A stretch of 64,000 nt of DNA, taken from NCBI GenBank assembly GCA_013339895.1, contig JABACO010000007.1:9319635-9383634 (forward strand), read 5' to 3'. This document shows positions 32,237-43,834 of the stretch, one piece after another. The position numbers and the translations under genes are program-made. Source of the DNA: Ephydatia muelleri. Lineage: Eukaryota > Porifera > Demospongiae > Spongillida > Spongillidae. Each line of letters opens with the position of its first letter. The first letter of the stretch is position 1. The notes beneath the pieces were generated by a model, which saw only the letters and a list, made by a program, of their open reading frames with translations, was not told the DNA's origin and did not search any database.

Positions 32237-32540
32237 CCCTCCTGCTGCTGCTCATTAATTATTCATAACGTGACGTATTGCGAAAGGAATTTTAGCATAG
32301 TAACTTGCTATTCCCGTTTCGAATGTTTTCGTTAGAACTCTGTGCTCTGTATTTCCTATTTCGTCAACACACGTTGGTAAGTGCCTCAGCTTCACTGGCT
32401 ATGCCTTTTTAACGCTACCCGTGTGTTCCATACACTGTGCGAACGTTGTTTTCGTGCCGTATCGTATGTTATCGTACGCTTACATGGGAGAAGTCTCTGT
32501 TACTCTGAGAATTAACTTTCTAAGAACCTACTGACAGAGC
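32237..32540 (+). mobile_element. piggyBac-like left terminus (partial)
   Basis: TTAA at 32233-32236 is followed by CCCTCCTGCTGCTG and then CATTAATTATTCAT. The start of pb1 is CCCTTGACCTGCGG followed by AATTAATATTCAT at the same spacing, so the two look related. It interrupts an RT at KRGVKQG. No matching right end or transposase is seen before the next retrotransposon, so only a terminus survives. Confidence 0.5.
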
Positions 32541-32780
32541 TGTGAGGGGAAGTCAAATTATGGGCAAGCAGCAGAACCGACGGCATTTGCAACAACAACA
32601 GATCCACTGTTACCATCACCAGCAACCACATCACCATCAACCATCACTGGGCCAGCGGCCACCACAGCTGGGTCATCCCAAACGTCAGTACACTGTAGAT
32701 CCCACACCGTCACCAACGGTCGCCGAATCATGACCTGCACCCCCTGACCCATCCCCGGCAGCATCTGGACCACCATCACT
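32541..32780. other. Low-complexity CAG/CAC-rich stretch
   Basis: Short frames rich in Gln and His (32542-32733) derive from simple sequence. It probably contains the start of the 3' UTR of the next retrotransposon (minus strand). No gene is supported. Confidence 0.35.
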
Positions 32781-35477
32781 CACACATTGTCTTGTACCAG
32801 ATCGACTGTGACCCCGTGATGGCTGACATCACACAGAGTCGCCGCATCAGTCTTGCGTACCTCCACCCAATATGCAGCCGGGACAGTGCTGTGTCGTTGG
32901 GAGGGTACCAGCTGCCCAGCGACCCCACAATGAAGGGCAAGACTTCGACTGACGCGTACCTCTGCAGCAAGACCTGTCGTAAGGGCTCGTATTTGTCGAC
33001 TTTGCGCAGGCTGCGTCCTCCAGTACAGTTAATTGGCAAGCCTTCAAACGGGCAACTGACCTCCACTGTAATGAGGGAAGACCCGTCAGGTGAGATTGTA
33101 GTGAGGTCAGGCCTGTTGGCCTTGTTGTTCCAGGAATGGCTTGCTCCTTTTGCTACGTTCCCAGATGTGCCGGGATTGCCCTGATGACGCGTTCCAGGAC
33201 CGCGTTTTGACGTTCCCTGACCATGCCCAAGTTGCGAGTACAATGGTTGATGATGTGCGCCGCGAGGGTCTCCTGCTCCCTTCCACAATGCCGACACAGG
33301 GTACTGGGGACTAGCTTGCAGCATCGTGCTTGCACTGTTCTGACCGCAAAAGATTCAGCCTGGCCTTGTGCCGCAAATCGGTATTGGTAGAAGGACATGA
33401 AGGCTCCCGTGTACGTGAAGTACGATGAGTCTGGGTGGAGGGAGAGGGAGTCGATGGCCCTGCCATGATCCTTGGAACGTTAAATGTTGCTCAGATGGTG
33501 TGCTCCAGATTCGGCTTTCAGCGCCTGGAAGGCCTTCTTCCTCTGGTCCTAGGAGATGTGGAGTTCGGGACATGTGGAGAACAGCAGAGTCAGCCGTGAT
33601 CTCTATAGTAGCCCCTCCATTGGCCAGGCCAGCCCGTGCGGAGCTCCATAAACTCTGGAGGTCAACGGTACGTCCTTCCCCTGGGGCAGCTGTGGTGTTC
33701 AGGAACTCCTCCAGGTCCTCCTTCTTGGTGGGGTCCAGTTTCCTGGCCCTCGTTGCAACAGTCGCTCTCACTTGTTGTAATGCCACTGCACGAATCACGG
33801 GGTCTCTGGTATCTCCCAGAAACTCGAAAGCCTGGGCAGCCTTCGCGATGTGGGCTTCATCTCTGCATTGGGGACACCCAAGCCCCCAGAGGCCTGGGGA
33901 AGGTACAGGTATTGGGAGCACGTCCTTTGAGGGAGCTTGAGCCCTTGCTTGATTATGCCCCTCAATTTGGTGTCAAGCTGTCTGCACCAAATGGACCCGG
34001 GAAAATGACCTGGGAGATGAATGTCAGCCTGGGGAAGATGAACCAGCGAAAGACATTGAGCTTCTGCCATTCTGCAAGGCGACTCTTAAATATGGCAGAA
34101 GTGTCCCTCAGGAGGTCCTCCTTTACAGAATCCAAGTCCTGATCCCTTGTTCGGAAGGCCCCAGTAGGGCATCCCAGGTACCTGTACCATTCTGCCCATG
34201 TGAGGGTTGTGATGATGTCGCCACCCAGGTGTGGGGTGAACAGGCAGTCCACATTTATTCTGGGGGCCTGGTTTACCATGCACATTGACCCACACTTTTT
34301 CGCGTTGAAGCGGAAGCTAGACCAATCCCCGAACTCTGCACACTGGTCCAGTAGGCTCTGCATTACCGTCTTGCTGGAGGCAATGACGCAAACGTCGTTC
34401 GCATACACAAAGGTGTTGATGTTGTATCCGGCAATAGAGTACCCTCCCTGGCTGGCAGACAGATGACGCAGAAGCCCTTCTATCACAACATTGAAGAGGA
34501 TTGGGCTGAGGGGGCAACCCTGTTTGACTCCTCACCATTGGGGTATGGGGTGTGTGTGGGATTCCCTGCCGGTCCTGATGGCAACAGTGGCGTGGCTGTA
34601 TATGTCCTGTACTACCGTCTTGCTGGAGGCAATGACGCAAACGTCGTTCGCATACACTAAGGTGTTGATGTTGTATCCGGCAATAGAGTACCCTCCCTGG
34701 CTGGCAGACAGATGACGCAGTAGCCCTTCTATCACAACATTGAAGAGGATTAGGCTGAGGGGGCACCCCTGTTTGACTCCTCGCCGTTGTGGTATGGGGT
34801 GTGTGTGGGATGTCCTGTACTTCTTGCAGGACAGACCCTGAGAGGCCCAGGCGTTCCATAAGAAATAGCATCAGGTGGTGGGACACAGATGGGAACGCAT
34901 CCTTGATGTCCAGCCATGCCAATAGTAGGTACTTCTCCCGTCGAGAGTCGCCTAAGATGGAGCGCAGTAGGAAATTGTGCTAGGCGCATCCATCGTATGC
35001 CAAGAAGCCTTTTCGGGCAGGGGAGAAGGATGACATCGCTGTGGCCCATGATGCAATCCGCTTGGCTATTATGGCCGCGTACAGTTTATATACAGTCAGC
35101 TGCACACTGACGGTCCTCCAGTTCTTGAGTTCTGCAGGCTCACCTCCCTTGTGAAGAAGTGTTATTGTGGAGTGTTTCCACGCCGATGGAACCCGGGTGT
35201 TTGTCCTGCAGATGTTGTAGATATCAGCGACGATGGCTCCTTTCGGGTCCAGGTGGCATAGGTAAGTCCATCTACTCCAGGGGCAGTGTTGCACATCCGC
35301 CTGAACTGCCTGACCACTTCCTCGGGAGAGTAGGGTTCACTCACCACATCCCCATCAGTATCCTTGCCATCCTGTGGGGGGTACAGCCAGTTTGGGGTCG
35401 GGTTCAGCGGGGGAGACTCCGCATATGCGGCTGTGATGTAGGCCACCATCTCCTCTTCAGCCACTTTACAGTAGATC
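32781..35477 (-). pseudogene. RLE retrotransposon, RT to C-terminus, heavily frameshifted
   Basis: Read from 35477 downward it holds VAEEEMVAYITAAYAESPPL, an APGVDGLTYATW motif 1, RT motif 2, WLDIKDAFPSVSHHLML (motif A), a duplicated motif B/C segment with YANDVCVIA in place of YADD, and AEWQKLNVFRWF. Then come the CCHC (CRHCGREQETLAAHIINHC) and an RLE with RPDLTTISPDGSSLITVEVS. It needs at least six frame corrections. YAND rather than YADD also occurs in the copy at 2.9-5 kb, so these two belong to one subfamily. It is dead. Confidence 0.8.
34364..34811. repeat. 249-bp tandem duplication covering RT motifs B and C
   Basis: The segment from 34364 recurs from 34613 with few changes, each copy ending near GTGTGTGGGAT. 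It duplicates the YAND-containing palm region of the dead RT. Confidence 0.9.
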
Positions 35478-35825
35478 TAGATGGCCAAGGTTATGGCGGC
35501 CAATTTCTTGGCATCTTGACCCAATATCTTAGCCACAATCTTGCCTCATCTTGGCCATGATCTTGCCTCCTTTCCCCTAGATCTTGGCCATGATCTTGCC
35601 TCCTTGCCCCTGGATCTTGGCCATGATCTTTCCTCCTTGCCCCTAGATCTTGGCCATGATCTTGCCCCTAGATATTGGCCATGATCTTGCCTCATATCCC
35701 CCTAGATCTTGGCCATGATCTTGCCTCCTTGCCCCTAGATATTGGCCATGATCTTGCCTCATATCCCCCTAGATCTTGGCCATGATCTTGCCTCCTTGCC
35801 CCTAGATCTTGGCCATGATCTAACA
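35478..35825. repeat. 33-bp minisatellite, about 10 copies
   Basis: The unit is AGATCTTGGCCATGATCTTG then CCTCCTTGCCCCT, with shorter variants and some ATATT/ATATCC substitutions. It starts at AGATCTAG, where the neighbouring RT homology stops. Confidence 0.9.
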
Positions 35826-36061
35826 TCCAACCCACAAACTGATCCTGCATCCTTGATTGACACAAGAAATTTGTAAATTTTAAGTATAATATTCATTTTA
35901 ACATTTTACAAATAGATAATTATATATTTTAACAACAAGTACATAATAAATTTACTGCTCCTTCTTTGCTTTAGATTTGCCTCAGTCTCGGCTTTTCTGA
36001 CTGCAGGATGCTCTTATGCTGCCTGAATTCTCCTTAAAATCATCGTCTTCAAATTTCTTCC
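35826..36061. other. AT-rich spacer, nothing recognised
   Basis: No terminus, frame or repeat was recognised between the minisatellite and the TTAA at 36062. Confidence 0.4.
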
Positions 36062-36065
36062 TTAA

Positions 36066-37822
36066 TCTATAAACGCCGGACGTTAGGTATACCCCCTATT
36101 CGTTAGGTATACCTAACAATATTCAACGTATTGTAGTTATTAAGCCATAAGGATAAATTTAATAAACATGCACAAAAGATGTTAAAAGGGGGGTTGATCT
36201 TTAACCGTACAAAAGCTCAAATGTTAAAACCTTAACGATCAGAAAGTTAATGTAGGTTAATGCTAGGTAAACCTAGCAACATATGTTGGGTATACCTAAC
36301 AGGTACCGCTACTTTTAACATCGCAGTATACCGCATGTTACTAGGCAACAATCATCACCTGAGTGCTATGTAAACATGTATGATCCGCAGTATGCAAACA
36401 CGCACGGATTTCAACGAGGATGGCATCTGGATCGAGGCTAATTGCGCCCCGTAGTAAGCGCAAAGTACTTTTCCTGTTCCAGAGGTTGGTGAAATTGTCC
36501 GCGCCAAAGGTAGCCAGCTTAACTCTTTCGTGGGCAAAGCTAATTATTACAATACACATCTTGTGCAAAAAAAAAAAGTGTTGTGCGTTGCAGGAAAACG
36601 TAGTTAGCAAACAACTTACACTATATGACCAGGAAACAACTGATCAATATGTTGTTGAACAAATTGTTAACTGTTTAGATAAACAGAGTGGTTCTAGCTA
36701 GTATACAACCTGCGGCGCAATATTGCTCTGTTGCCCATGAAAGAGTTAACAAAGCTAAGGATATTCTAATGCGAGCGTTTGGTGCAGAACGGAGAACTGC
36801 TAATATTGAAGGCAAGGTGCTTTCGAAGCCCACTAAGTCCAAATGGAAGGTAGGATGGATGATAGGAGATCAGAACCTAGAATTTGATCATGGGCGAGCG
36901 TTCTGGAAACCAGCTGCAAGGGAAGTGCTTACATCTACAGGTAGCGCTGTACCACCAGCGGGGAGCGCTGTGCCTCTGCCAGATGAAGAAGACCAGCATG
37001 AGGACTGACGATAACGCACATCAGCAAGACATTGAAGAGGACGAAACACATGGAGAAGAATATGATTCAAATGATCCATTGCAGCTGAAACTGGGGGACG
37101 AAATAATAAAATGGACTGTGTTAGATGATGGGGTGACTGTGGATCAACGATCCAAGGATGGATTTACATGGAAGCAGTGTGCAATCAATTGGCCAAGTGA
37201 TCTGGAAGTAGCTGAGTTCAGAACTGCACTGGACTGCTGGAACATTATGTTCCCATTTCAGTTTTTCTTTGGAGGTGATGGGGTTTTGCGCTGGACCAAT
37301 GAGAGTTTACCTCACAATATACATCCTTTTACTCAGTATGAGTTTCTCCAATGTATGGGCATTTTGCTTGATGTGCTCCTTTTAAGCCAATACATCACTG
37401 AAGTAAGACAAAGAGGTCATATGTCAAAACACCAGAGAATGCATGGTAGTGCAGCAAGATTGTCCAAAGCCTGCACCAGTTGCAAATTATGTTTGTGTGA
37501 AGTGCAGTAACAGGCAATGGAACAAGCCATTTGCTATTTGTGGCCCAAAATCTGGTAGAGCTTGTATACAGATTCATCAGCTGAATCAACCATTCTAAAC
37601 TCCTTTGAACTTATGTAACTTTGTAACTGCTTTGAAGTTATTACATTGTAACTTGATCAATTCATTGTACTTTACTTCGCCATACATAGTAATAATTAGT
37701 AGCGATTAACAATATTCATAATCTATACAAGCTCTGGACCATAGGTAAACTGTTAGGTATACCTAATATTTGATGCTAGGTTTACCTAACAAAAACGTTA
37801 GGTGATTCTCGGCACTTATAGG
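36066..37822 (+). mobile_element. Internally deleted piggyBac-like element with palindrome clusters
   Basis: TTAA at 36062-36065 and 37823-37826 flank related ends TCTATAAACGCCGG and, reversed, CCTATAAGTGCCGA. Palindromes of the GTTAGGTATACCTAAC type occur at 36102-36117, 36262-36277, 36285-36300, 37752-37767 and 37775-37790, with a half copy at 36082. Inside is a transposase relic that lacks its core. The 1757-bp length and the internal deletion point to a non-autonomous derivative. Termini were identified by eye and share only about ten of fourteen bases. Confidence 0.75.
36420..37600 (+). pseudogene. piggyBac-like transposase with catalytic core deleted
   Basis: 36688-37008 and 37004-37510 encode an N-terminus with RMTANIEGKV-like basic and acidic parts and then FPFQFFFGGDGVLRWTNESL plus YEFLQCMGILLDVLL, the conserved start of the DDE_Tnp_1_7 domain. 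At about 37440 the sequence jumps to a C-terminal finger (CVKCSNRQW, FAICG, GRACI) that ends in QLNQPF and a stop near 37598. The three catalytic Asp blocks are missing. The C-terminal finger is out of frame with the upstream ORF, so the deletion is not frame-preserving. It resembles the separate piggyBac-like C-terminus at 62.1-62.9 kb only in class. Confidence 0.6.
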
Positions 37823-37826
37823 TTAA

Positions 37827-37989
37827 GCAATCTGTTTAATTATATACAGGTAACACAAATGGATCATCAGTAATGTGTCTGGCAAGGTGAGTGAGGCATC
37901 AAGACAAATGCATTCATGCAAAATAAAAAAATAAAAGAAACGAGCCTTCAAGCAGCTTCATCCTTTTAGGGGATAATGGTGGCTTCACA
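37827..37989. other. Short spacer, nothing recognised
   Basis: No coding sequence or terminus seen between the TTAA at 37823-37826 and the retrotransposon N-terminal segment. Confidence 0.4.
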
Positions 37990-38584
37990 CTTGAGGTGAA
38001 TTTTCCCACTGGGACGAACGAGGAGGTTTTGAGCTCCTCTTCACTGTACAGAGCATCTAGTAAGCTTAGGGCGTGTTTGCTACTATCCACTCCCTTTAGA
38101 TTTTCGAAGAGACACCGGCACCACCACTACCACTTTCCGCCTTCCAGCTCCTCCTCAACGCCCAACCATTCGCCCCTGGCGTGCCCTGGACAGCGATGAG
38201 GATCCGACGACCGTACCAGGGGCTACGGCCACTGGAAGAGGGAGTGGCAACAACACCTCACCACCCCTCACACCACCGTCTCCACATCAACGCACCTTGC
38301 CCCCGGCTGCGGTCCCCGAAAGGTGGCACCGCAGCCCAAGGGCGGGCATGACAGCCAGTCAGCCGCGGCCCACTCCACCGACGGAGTCCACCCAGCCAAC
38401 ACCGCCGCCGTCACCTGGGCCCCTACCACCTCCACCCAGGGCCCCTACCACCTTCACCCAGGGCCCCTATCACCTCCACCCAGGGTCCCTGGCTCGCTGG
38501 CCAGGATATCCATCGACCCTGAGAGAATGGACGAAACCCTCCGCCAGCCGTTTTACCGGGAGCTCACCCTCCCATCATCTGCAA
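37990..38584 (+). pseudogene. Retrotransposon ORF, Pro/His-rich N-terminal linker
   Basis: A plus-strand frame near 38323-38590 includes a triplicated PYHLHPG-like Pro/His repeat and LARISIDPERMDETLRQPF. This continues, after an insertion, at 39036 with RRLGDFEWIAFEEVLNRW. It is homologous to the minus-strand segment at 6230-6690. Stops upstream of 38320 show decay. No zinc finger is visible. Confidence 0.6.
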
Positions 38585-39035
38585 TATTATAACCAAATGT
38601 CGTTGAGACCTTGTGGGTGTAAGGTGTCCAGTTCTTCTATCCACTGTTGTTCTACTGTGGAGATATTAGTCGGTGCTGTTGTCATCAACGGGATGATGTA
38701 CGGATAAAAGTTTCCAAGATGTTGGTCGAAATGCTTGTAGAGCAAGCGTCTTGGGTTTTATCATTGAATTTATTCCTATGGTGGGTCAATTTTTGTTGTA
38801 GTGTTCCTCTATGTAGGAAGTGTTCAATGATGTCTTGTTTAAGCTTCAAAAAATCATCTAATTTGCTGCACTGGTTTTTATAGCGTAGAACTTCGCCTAG
38901 TATTATAGCCTTCTTTGTGGCTTGTGGGTGGGGCTTGAATAGTGCACAAATTGAAATGTATTTGTTGGTTTGATTTTGTTGGTTTGATGTGTGTTTTCCA
39001 GGTCTCCTTATCGAACATTATAGACAAGTTCTTTC
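38585..39035 (-). mobile_element. Insertion with a possible GIY-YIG-type endonuclease relic
   Basis: This ~450-bp stretch interrupts the linker between LPSS and FIGRRLGD. Its minus strand encodes QQWIEELDTLHPQGLND, resembling the conserved W...L.TL.P.GLN block of GIY-YIG endonucleases in Penelope-like elements, preceded by a helix-rich segment. Stops and a frameshift are present. The class assignment is tentative. No clear target duplication was found. Confidence 0.35.
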
Positions 39036-39808
39036 ATCGGGAGACGGCTGGGGGACTTTGAGTGGATCGCCTTCGAGGAGGTGTTGAACAGGTGGTCCAC
39101 TGCATCAAAGAGGTGGTCACAGCCCAGAGTCACCGCCCTCCCAACCGGACGTCCCAATGGGCATGCAGAAGGAGACGGGAACAGAAAGCCCGCTCCCCAC
39201 CCCCCGCAGCAGAGCCCCCAGCCGATCCATCGCAGTCTGCGGATAAACAGGGGCAGGGCAGACCCAATAACAGGGCCTCAGGCTACGCCCGGCGGGCAGC
39301 CAGAGCAAAGGTCCTGCAGAAGTTGTACCAGGCCAATCCTGGTGCCTGCATGAGGCGCCTACTGGACAACACCCCACCAGTGTACTGCAGCATTGGGAAA
39401 CAGGAGTTGGTAACCCACTACACCACCGTGCTCGCCGAACCTCCGCCACTGGACCCACCTCCCACCTGGCTGTTTCCTGACAGACATCCAGGTGACACTG
39501 GAGAGGCTGGGGCAACTGACGAGGGTGATGTCCTCCAGTCCCCGGTCACTCCAGAGGAGGTGAACTCCCAGTTCAAAAGGACGAAGAGAACTGCGCCAGG
39601 GGTTGATGGCATTATGTATGCGAGCTGGAGATGGGTGGACCCCCAAGGCCTGATCCTGTCGACAATCTACAACGCCTGCAGGATTAACACCAGGATCCCC
39701 CGAGCGTGGAAACACTCCACCGTCACCCTCATTCACAAGGGGGGGGATGTGACATCGGTACACAACTGGAGGCCGATCAGCCTCCAGTTGATCCTGTACA
39801 AGGAGAGT
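39036..39808 (+). pseudogene. Retrotransposon linker and RT start
   Basis: Continues the copy from 38584. It encodes the conserved ARRAARAKVLQKLYQANPGA, PPVYCSIGKQELVTHY, a Pro-rich turn, VTPEEVNSQFKRTKRTAPGV (RT motif 0/1), AWKHSTVTLIHKGGD and NWRPISLQLILYKES, where it stops at the junction with RecQ-like sequence. The reading frame 39062-39811 is intact for 249 codons. It is truncated before RT motif A. Confidence 0.75.
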
Positions 39809-40745
39809 TAAAGAGTGCGTTACCAACGCAGCTAAGGAGTTGGGCTACCCAGAGATGAAACCAGAGCAACTTGAAGTAGCTGCTTCTTTCATTGAGGGCA
39901 GAGATGTTTTTTCAGTTTTGCCTACTGGCTTTGACAAGAGAAGATGTGGTAGGTTCTTGAAAGCAGCAATGTGACCACAGAGGTGTTTCCATCCCTACCA
40001 GCCCGTCCAGTCTCCTGAATATAGCAGCAGACATCATCTGGCAACCCTATGTGAATTATTTGCCTGACATTTGAGCAATCTACACCCATTCCGAAGGCTA
40101 CTGTAGCAATGACAACCCTTAGATTGTGTTGGGAAATGCAAAAGTGCTTTCTTCCTTCTACTCTTGGCTTTGACTGCAACTGCCACTAGAAGTGACCGTT
40201 TAGCATGACTCAAACAGTGGGTCTAAGAAACCCATTTGTCCTTACAAAATGCCCAACAAAGGCCAATTTGGTATATCATGTCAGACCTTTCTTGACCATA
40301 GCTGAGACCTTCAAAGTGTTTGCTGAAAGATTGAAGAATGAGAAGAACAAATTCCCAAAAACAATAATCTATGGACGTTCATTTGGAATTTGTGCTGACA
40401 TATACCTTTACTTAAAGAGTCAGCTTGGTTCAGGTTTTGTTTTTCCTGAGGATGCACCTGATATTCCTGAGTTCCGACTTGTTGATATGTTCATAAGTCT
40501 CACTGAACACATCCACAAACAACAAATCCTTAGTTTATTCACAAATGAAAGCAATCTAAGGGTTGTCATTGCTACAGTAGCCTTCGGAATGGGTGTAGAT
40601 TGCTCAAATGTCAGGCAAATAATTCACATAGGGTTGCCAGATGATGTCTGCTGCTATATTCAGGAGACTGGACGGGCTGGTAGGGATGGAAACACCTCTG
40701 TGGTCACATTGCTGCTTTCAAGATGCAGAATGTTTATTTTACCTG
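39809..40745 (+). pseudogene. RecQ-like helicase fragments with internal inversion
   Basis: Plus 39812-39945 encodes KELGYPEMKPEQLEVAASFI and VLPTGFDK, helicase motif I with the usual GK lysine context degraded. 40179-39955 on the minus strand and 40205-40740 on the plus strand both encode RVVIATVAFGMGVDCSNVRQ and QETGRAGRDG, motifs V and VI of RecQ. Between are FVLTKCPTKANLVYHV and IIYGRSF (motif IV region). RecQ enzymes unwind DNA 3'-5'. WRN-like copies are commonly multiplied in invertebrate genomes. Motifs II and III are absent, so it cannot be functional. Confidence 0.75.
39955..40723. repeat. Perfect 172-bp inverted repeat in the helicase relic
   Basis: 39955-40126 is the exact reverse complement of 40552-40723, with 425 bp between. 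Perfect identity means a very recent duplication-inversion or an assembly artefact. Confidence 0.92.
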
Positions 40746-41640
40746 TGTTGTAGTCTTTGGATCTCAATTTTGTCAGTAGGATGTTGGCAGCATCAATCTG
40801 AAGGTTGGGTCTGTCAGTTACAACTGGAGAAGCAGTTCTGGTCGATGATGATGAGGGAGGAGATCTAGTGTGTGATGAGCTAGGAGATATTGTGTTGGTA
40901 GGCGTAGAGTGTGATGATGCACTTCGCCTTGACGAGGGAGACTGAGAGGGAGAGGACTGAGTGGCTTGGTCTCTTTGGCTGCCAAAAGTGTGGGGGTTTA
41001 GGTACTTGTAGGCTCTGTTGTATGTACCTGGCCTTAAATTTAGCCACTTGTGTGCATGTTCTGGACCCAACCGCTGCAGCCAGGATCTTATTGGAATGGA
41101 GGCCATGCAGTTGAGCAGCTGTCCGGAACCTCTTTATTTCCTCAGTGGTCCATTTGAGTATAGAGGGTCTAGGACAGGGTTCTGCTTGAGGAGGAGATGA
41201 GGATTCCTCTCGAGAGGCGAGGGATTTCAGCCTGATGTCGTGCCCTCTCATGGTTCCTCAGGCCATGTATGGTGGGGAATTTGGCGTCACAATACTCACA
41301 GTTGTGAGTGGCGGCGGTAGAGGTGGAGGATGCTTCCCCTTGTGTGGAGGCGGGGCTGGGTTCATCCCCTTCAACCCTTAGGGTGTTGGCATGTGTCTGT
41401 GCAAAGTGGTTGGCGGCACCCTGCCTGGTGGCATACACCACCTTGCACCTAGAGCACATCCATTGTTCTGAGAGGGTGGAGTCTCTGTAGTGTGCCAGGA
41501 CATGGGCTCTCAGGGATTTGTGTTGGAAGAAGGGGGCGGAGCAAACTGGGCACGAGGCTTCTTCCGGGAGGGGGTAACCCCGAGTCCTGATGGTGTCACA
41601 CATTTCCACTGGGAGGTAGGGCCAGATGAGAATTTAAATT
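40746..41640 (-). pseudogene. Retrotransposon N-terminus: C2H2 zinc fingers and Myb-like domain
   Basis: Minus frame 41609-41169 encodes three C2H2 fingers (CPVCSAPFF...H...H, CSRCKVVYA...H...H, CEYCDAKFP...H...H). Frame 41251-40880 overlaps it and encodes a Myb-like helix set, KWTTEEIKRFRTAAQLHG followed by KILAAAVGSRTCTQVAKF. This is the DNA-binding N-terminus of an R2/NeSL-type protein that positions the element on its target. One frameshift lies between the two. After Ser/Pro-rich linker sequence it breaks at RecQ-like DNA near 40745. No RT follows. Confidence 0.75.
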
Positions 41641-41822
41641 TAATTTAGGGAAGGAGGAATCCCAAGGGAAAAAAACCCTCAGAGGAAGGAAAAAAACCTA
41701 ATCGTTACCTCCCGAGTGATCAGGTATGCCTCTCTTGTGTGTGAGGCTGGTACGTGTGTCTGGCGTAGACTGGGTGGCGTTAGCACTGTCACACGTTGTG
41801 TAGGAGTCCGCGTGGACAGATC
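41641..41822. other. Retrotransposon 5' UTR-like and junction sequence
   Basis: Holds GGGAAAAAAACCCT and AGGAAAAAAACCT motifs upstream (minus strand) of the zinc-finger start, then the broken end of the next RT copy. No gene. Confidence 0.4.
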
Positions 41823-43834
41823 CTACCACAGTGATGGTAAACGACGGTGGCAAGTCCACAAAGATGGTGGAGTTTGCTGGATGACGACGATGGCAGATCG
41901 CGACCGAGACGGACGTTTCACATCAACGATGCGGCGTGCAATGGCAGCGGAATAAAGTTTATAAATTGTTTTCTGTAAACAGATCGGACGCCAATTTCTC
42001 ACGACCATGGGGTCGCCGCCTTTAGGGAGGAGAGTCACTGTGCTGCCTTTCCAGTCAGATGGGATACGACCAGCGCCCCTACAGATGTTAAAGATTGTAG
42101 CAAGGGTCATGCCTTCCGGGTCAGCCCATTTCCAGTTGGCGTAAGTCAATTTATCCGAGCCCGGAGCTGTCTTCTTTGCACGCTGCAACTGGTGGAGTAC
42201 TTCATCCGGGGTGAACTGTGTCGCCAATACATCTTCATGTGAGTCCAAGGATACCAACCACGGAGGAGGGTCGCTGACAGGTGGAGGCGGAGCATACGTG
42301 GATGTGAAGTGGTTGACTAAATCAGCCTCGGGAATGGTACAATACACGGGAGGCGTGTCATTTAGGATCTTGCGAATGCACGCACCAGGGTTGAGGCAAT
42401 AGTCACGTTGTTGCTGTTTCGCTTTGGCAGCTTCGCGTTGCCAACCAGAAGCTCTGCGACGGTACCTCCTATCTTCGGGACGTCCAGCGGGACTGCTGTT
42501 GGAAGTGGTAGCGTCAGATGGCGTTTCATCCCGCGCTAGAGAAGAGTGGCGCCCTTGCTGGCTACGAGGAGGTCTCCTCGTTGATGGACGCTGAGGGCGC
42601 GACTGTGTTAGCGACAATCGAATATTGTCAGCCCAGAATAATAGGGTCGCGCAGAAATCATCCCATTCAGATGGCTGGAGAGCACGATTGTCAAAAGCGC
42701 GGACGGCAGAATAGAAGGGAGCCCGTAACGTTGCGTTTACGTCATCAACAACGGGGTCTGCATTCGCAATTGCAGATGGAGAATAGGAGTTTGGAGGAGC
42801 GGGCACGAAAGGCTGAGCTGTTACAGACAAAGCATGTTGGGGAGGACATGGGCAACTGTGGTACCATCTACGTCAGACAAAGTACGCTGGGGGGCGAAAA
42901 TAGCATCTATGTCGACGGCATTGAGTTGTGAGGATGGAGACACGACAGGAGCGATGGGTATGGCAGAGGGCATGGAAAGAGGGTCGGGTTCGAGGTTGAG
43001 GCGAGGGGATGTGGATGTGTATTGAGGTTGAAGATCAGCATTCGGGGAGGAAACATTGACGTGAGGGGATGGGGACGAGAACTGAAGCTGAGCATCAACA
43101 TTCGGTGAAGAAACATTGACGTGGGGGGATGGGGACGAGAACCGAAGTTGGGCATCAACACTCGGTGGAGAAACATTGACGTGAGGGGATGGGGACGAGA
43201 ACTGAAGTTGGGCATCAACACTCCGTGGGAGACATTAACTTGGGGGGATAGGGACGAGAGCTCAGCAATTGGAGAGCGAATATTGACTAGAGGGGACGGG
43301 AACGAGGGCGGAGGATGAAGATTCAAATTTAAATTTAAATTTGAATTTGAATTGGGGGTAACAATGGCGGATGGTAGGACTTTTGTTGAAGATGGCTCAG
43401 GGGTAGACTCCTTAGATGGCATTGGAGTGCTAGCCGAAGATACCGATGAGATGTTTGCTCTGGGTGGCGTTCGAGCGTTGATTGCGGGCAGGTGGTCAGC
43501 GATCCAAGTAGGGTGTTTAAGCAAAAACTTGTGCTTAAACATGCCAACTTGTTTGCTGGTCTTGGTGCCAATAAGCTTAGCGATCGCGACGTTGCTGGCA
43601 GGACCGACTGACAGCAGCGCGGACTCGAAGGACTCCACTTCGACGGGGTCCCATAATTTGCGCTTACCATTAGCAGCACCAGTGGCAGCTTCCGCTCGCG
43701 CCTGCGACGCTTGTTCCATGTGTGAGCCTCTTAGATGTTGGCCGAGGGACACCTTGGTGAAGAAATGAAGAGGGCAATACAAGCAGGGAAAGGCACCATT
43801 GGGAGCGGAAGGTGGAGTGGTGGAGTACTTCTTT
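41823..43834 (-). pseudogene. U2-inserted RLE retrotransposon, 5' half (Utopia-like)
   Basis: Begins directly at the U2 5' piece (43835). The minus strand encodes a C2H2 finger (CPLHFFTKVSLGQHLRGSH), a Myb-like domain (KLWDPVEVESFESALLSVGP and IAKLIGTKTSKQVGMFKHKF) and a Ser/Pro/His-rich linker with ~60-bp repeats. A shift leads to frame 42830-41823 with FYSAVRAFDNRALQPSEWDD, YCTIPEADLVNHFTS, FTPDEVLHQLQRAKKTAPGS and NWRPICLQKTIYKLYSAAIA. It ends before RT motif A. Its proteins are close relatives of the copy at 48.7-52.5 kb. U2-gene-targeted RLE elements are known as Utopia; membership is inferred from target and domain order, not from a tree. Confidence 0.82.
43030..43240. repeat. ~60-bp in-frame repeats in the retrotransposon linker
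   Basis: About four units containing GGGGATGGGGACGAGAAC and ATCAACA(C/T)TCGGTG. They encode a repeated RPHPLTSMFLHR-type segment. Confidence 0.85.

Noticed and set aside
35478..37822. Treating the 33-bp minisatellite as internal to the 36.1-kb TTAA element
   Set aside because: The element's TTAA end lies at 36062, about 240 bp beyond the array, so the array is outside it.
39809..40745. Host RecQ/WRN gene
   Set aside because: Motifs II-III are missing, part is inverted, and it is flanked on both sides by broken retrotransposons.
41716..43025. Plus-strand frames over 41.7-43.0 kb
   Set aside because: Antisense to the clearly homologous retrotransposon ORF on the minus strand.
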